Assembly: GCA_030064795.1 (NCBI GenBank)
Contig: JASJEI010000230.1
Location: forward strand, 1-15,744
Reading direction: 5' to 3'
Source: Pleurocapsa sp. MO_226.B13
GTDB lineage: Bacteria > Cyanobacteriota > Cyanobacteriia > Cyanobacteriales > Xenococcaceae
DNA length: 15,744 nt
Shown here: piece after piece, positions 14,701 through 15,744 of the stretch
Layout: each line of letters starts with the position of its first letter
Position numbering within the stretch: the first letter of the stretch is position 1
Notes under the pieces: model-generated
Databases searched by the model: none
Told to the model about the DNA's origin: nothing
Seen by the model: only the letters and a program-made list of their open reading frames with translations
Made by a program: the position numbers and the translations under genes

Positions 14701-15668
14701 TGAAGTGCGCCCGTTATCCCTCCTAAATCTTGATAAGTTTTAATATTCAAAATTCTATTATTTTCAGAAATACCATCTTTTTCCCAGAGTAAATTTAGGG
14801 TATATTGCAACAAAGGTAGAGAGCCTGCCTGTTGAAAAAAATCACTAATAATTTGCTCGACTAAACCTTTTTCAAAAATTACTCCATTTCGCGCTGCTGG
14901 TTCGGCAATGGCCAATCTTAGTTCCATCTCTGTCAGATCTCTAATTAATCGGAGCTGTTTTTCAACCTTATTGGTTAAATCAGGATATCCTCTGAGATTA
15001 TCGATAAAATCCGAACGCATAGCTACGATTAGTTTGATTGATTTATCGCGCTGCTTGAGCAATGGCAAGAGGCTAGCAATGAATTTATCTCGTTCCAGTT
15101 TGGGAGTAATTGTAAACAGTTCTTCAAACTGATCGATAAAAATCAGCCATTTAGACCATTCTTCTTTTAATGTATCTATAACTTTAATAAGAGTTTTTGG
15201 CTCTTTTTTATCTATTATTTCTTTAACTTCTTTTAGATATTTACTGGGAAAATCTTGATGAAATTTATGATAAAGAGATTCAAAAGGGGTTTCATGTGGA
15301 ACAAAAATCAATGTAGCTAGCCTAGCTGCTCCATATTCATCCGATAAATGAGGAATTAATCCAGCTCGCACTAAAGAAGATTTGCCACTTCCCGAAGCAC
15401 CTAGCAGAAAGAGCAAATTATTTTGTTCTAAGTCCTTACTTAGTTTAATAATCCACTGTTCTCGACCAAAAAACTTGTCTCTATCTTTAGACTCGAATTT
15501 GTTGAGTCCCATGTAGGGAGAGCCTTTAATTAGTTTTCGATTGAGAATATCAACTTTAGACTCAGTGGTGATAATGTACTGAGTGACAACTCCCCCTGTC
15601 ACATCACCCAAAATACCTCTTAAATCACCGCCAATTTCGTAGATATAAGCATCTTTGGCATCGCTCAT
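11709..15668 (-). CDS. STAND NTPase (nSTAND1) with transmembrane segment and WD40 repeats
   Basis: This 1319-residue protein is a signal-transducing STAND ATPase. Residues 13-33 hold a short Gly/Asp/Gln motif (GDLRGILGDVTGGVVTQ). Residues about 50-300 form the nSTAND1 NTPase, with FFGRE (67-70), Walker A GASGSGKSS (90-98, Lys96) and Walker B LIFIDQFEELF (175-185, Asp179), followed by a helical and winged-helix region with VEVAHEQLLRSW near 414-424. A charged coiled coil (499-528) precedes a transmembrane helix at about 531-551. From about 628 to 1285 there are 16 WD40 repeats of about 40 residues, enough for two beta-propellers. Such proteins sense a ligand with the propeller, oligomerise and recruit an effector, and many serve in defence or cell death. 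The ATG at 15668 has AAGGTG upstream and lies 16 bases after the previous gene's stop, so the two form an operon. Target and trigger are unknown. Confidence 0.9.
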   Translation of the reverse strand: MSDAKDAYIYEIGGDLRGILGDVTGGVVTQYIITTESKVDILNRKLIKGSPYMGLNKFESKDRDKFFGREQWIIKLSKDLEQNNLLFLLGASGSGKSSLVRAGLIPHLSDEYGAARLATLIFVPHETPFESLYHKFHQDFPSKYLKEVKEIIDKKEPKTLIKVIDTLKEEWSKWLIFIDQFEELFTITPKLERDKFIASLLPLLKQRDKSIKLIVAMRSDFIDNLRGYPDLTNKVEKQLRLIRDLTEMELRLAIAEPAARNGVIFEKGLVEQIISDFFQQAGSLPLLQYTLNLLWEKDGISENNRILNIKTYQDLGGITGALQKQADYIYKQELNEQEQKAAEQIFIDLIDILDREPISRRVELSRFKDNNLLERTLNKLIDSRLLVSGRYKSIVEESGTQSLELAHVEVPHVEVAHEQLLRSWQFLQDLIQEKKEIIILRSRLIGDANQWYELRKEDEEKAQDELWSGSKLERVLELIDEKAFGSLDEKSEQFIKASVERRDRQKRKQEEQRQRELEQERKARKAAQKTTVITLIAAPMLTLLLIVAGINWRAKQIEEIRNLSESSKALLVSNQAFDTLIESLQAAKKLKQSILPPSELRKQVRGTLQQALIEDVKEYNRIEGRTENITSVRLNPDSKIIATASQDGTVKLWSMDGEELQTLPHKLPDNEVVARVIFSPNDGQTIATVITGANKMDSKRVKLWNMDGEELQTLPYNGFPQQVILSPDGQMVATASKDVTLWNTGGEKLKTFPNGSLSSVSFSPDSKVIAIAHGVDVVTLWSTKGKKLKTLQHRGHLQVSFSPNGQMIASGSIFGNSAKLWSIDGKELQTLPHDDSVFNVSFSPDSQRIVTEDANGVARLWSTDGGESKILAHDKAVTIVRFSPDKQTIATVGKDKIVKLWSHDGQLLRTLTGHQAKIRSLSFSPDGQRIATSSDDKTVKLWSINGQELQTLQHYYPVKYVSFGSDGQTITSVGKDNTVRFWSLKNLEFKTLQGHKQPVHFVRFSPDGQRIATTSYDSTVILWSIDGQKLKTFPDEQGGSYAIDFSPDAQMIASSSHHGIVRLWSIDSKEFKSLKTEKYDAIQSVSFSPDGETIAAGRFDGPVEIWSRDGEKLKILTGHKGMVNSISYSPDSQTIATGSRDRTVKLWSIDGKELKTLKGHNDYVISVSFSPDGQTITSVSRDGAIKLWNSDGEELKTIQYLDVFESVSFSPDGKIIATTSGDNTVQLWSHDGKELETLKGHEDEITSVSFSPDGKTLATASWDNSVILWNLDFDKWESLLDKDLDQLMVDACDVVSDYLKKKPEEDSDRHLCDGIGTQK
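14418..14462. repeat. 15-bp tandem repeat inside the STAND gene
   Basis: Three near-identical 15-base units (each close to ACATGAGGCACTTCA) lie in tandem. In the protein they give LAHVEVPHVEVAHEQL around residues 406-420. The family normally has a single VEVAHE(A/Q)L here, so the unit has been expanded in frame. Confidence 0.7.
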
Positions 15669-15684
15669 GCTTTATCACCTTTTC

Positions 15685-15744
15685 TTAGCTGATAGTTTGA
15701 TTGATCGTCCCGCCACTAATGTCACCAACAATCCCTTTAATATC
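15685..15744 (-). CDS. 3' end of a neighbouring gene ending in a motif shared with the STAND protein (partial)
   Basis: Only the last 19 codons and the TAA (15685-15687) are in the window. They read DIKGIVGDISGGTINQTIS. The same pattern appears at residues 15-33 of the STAND protein: nine of nineteen positions are identical and most others are conservative (I/L, K/R, V/I, S/T). The body of the gene lies outside. By position and motif it is the likely effector that the STAND protein recruits, through a C-terminal amyloid-like or other homotypic signalling motif. The product's type cannot be told from here. The gap to the STAND start is 16 bases, so the two genes should be cotranscribed and made together. 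Confidence 0.7.
   Translation of the reverse strand, partial: DIKGIVGDISGGTINQTIS

Overview
The window looks like accessory DNA from a filamentous or colonial cyanobacterium. GCGATCGC (HIP1) octamers occur at 1570, 4050, 5238, 6040, 7708 and 14157. Base composition is AT-rich. The gene families (NHLM peptide export, DUF2281/MazF pairs, a STAND-WD40 protein and a Tn554-type recombinase trio) are all common in cyanobacteria. This assignment is an inference from sequence only.

Left end (1-2496, minus strand): two overlapping genes of an NHLM-type bacteriocin/RiPP exporter. They are a HlyD-like adaptor that carries a complete response-regulator receiver domain on its cytoplasmic end, followed by the N-terminal C39 leader peptidase of the ABC transporter, which runs out of the window. 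A receiver fused to the adaptor is unusual and suggests that export is gated by phosphorylation.

2497-6110: a graveyard of mobile and toxin-antitoxin DNA. It holds an IS4-type transposase 5' fragment joined to a group II intron reverse transcriptase fragment, a 17-bp inverted repeat bracketing about 250 bp, a higA-like antitoxin remnant, an intact putative antitoxin plus PIN-domain (VapC-like) toxin, a 373-bp MITE-like element with long terminal inverted repeats and a 5-bp target duplication, and a DUF2281-type antitoxin followed by a truncated MazF/PemK toxin.

6054-6578 (minus): a small heat-shock protein gene with a good ribosome binding site and a rho-independent terminator. About 1 kb of mostly non-coding, repeat-flavoured DNA follows (6579-7582).

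7583-11626 (plus): a tightly overlapping operon of two tyrosine recombinases and a HTH/coiled-coil protein, laid out like tnpA-tnpB-tnpC of Tn554-family transposons. TnpB is extended by three tandem zinc ribbons and TnpC by a long C-terminal domain. A strong hairpin follows the tnpC stop directly.

11709-15744 (minus, convergent): a 1319-residue STAND NTPase with a transmembrane segment and about 16 WD40 repeats. Sixteen bases upstream lies the last 19 codons of another gene. The C-terminus of that gene and the N-terminus of the STAND protein share the same short Gly/Asp/Gln-rich motif. This is the layout expected for amyloid- or adaptor-type signalling from a STAND sensor to a neighbouring effector in antiphage or cell-death systems. 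The pair may be cargo of the Tn554-like element, but the element's far end is not in the window.
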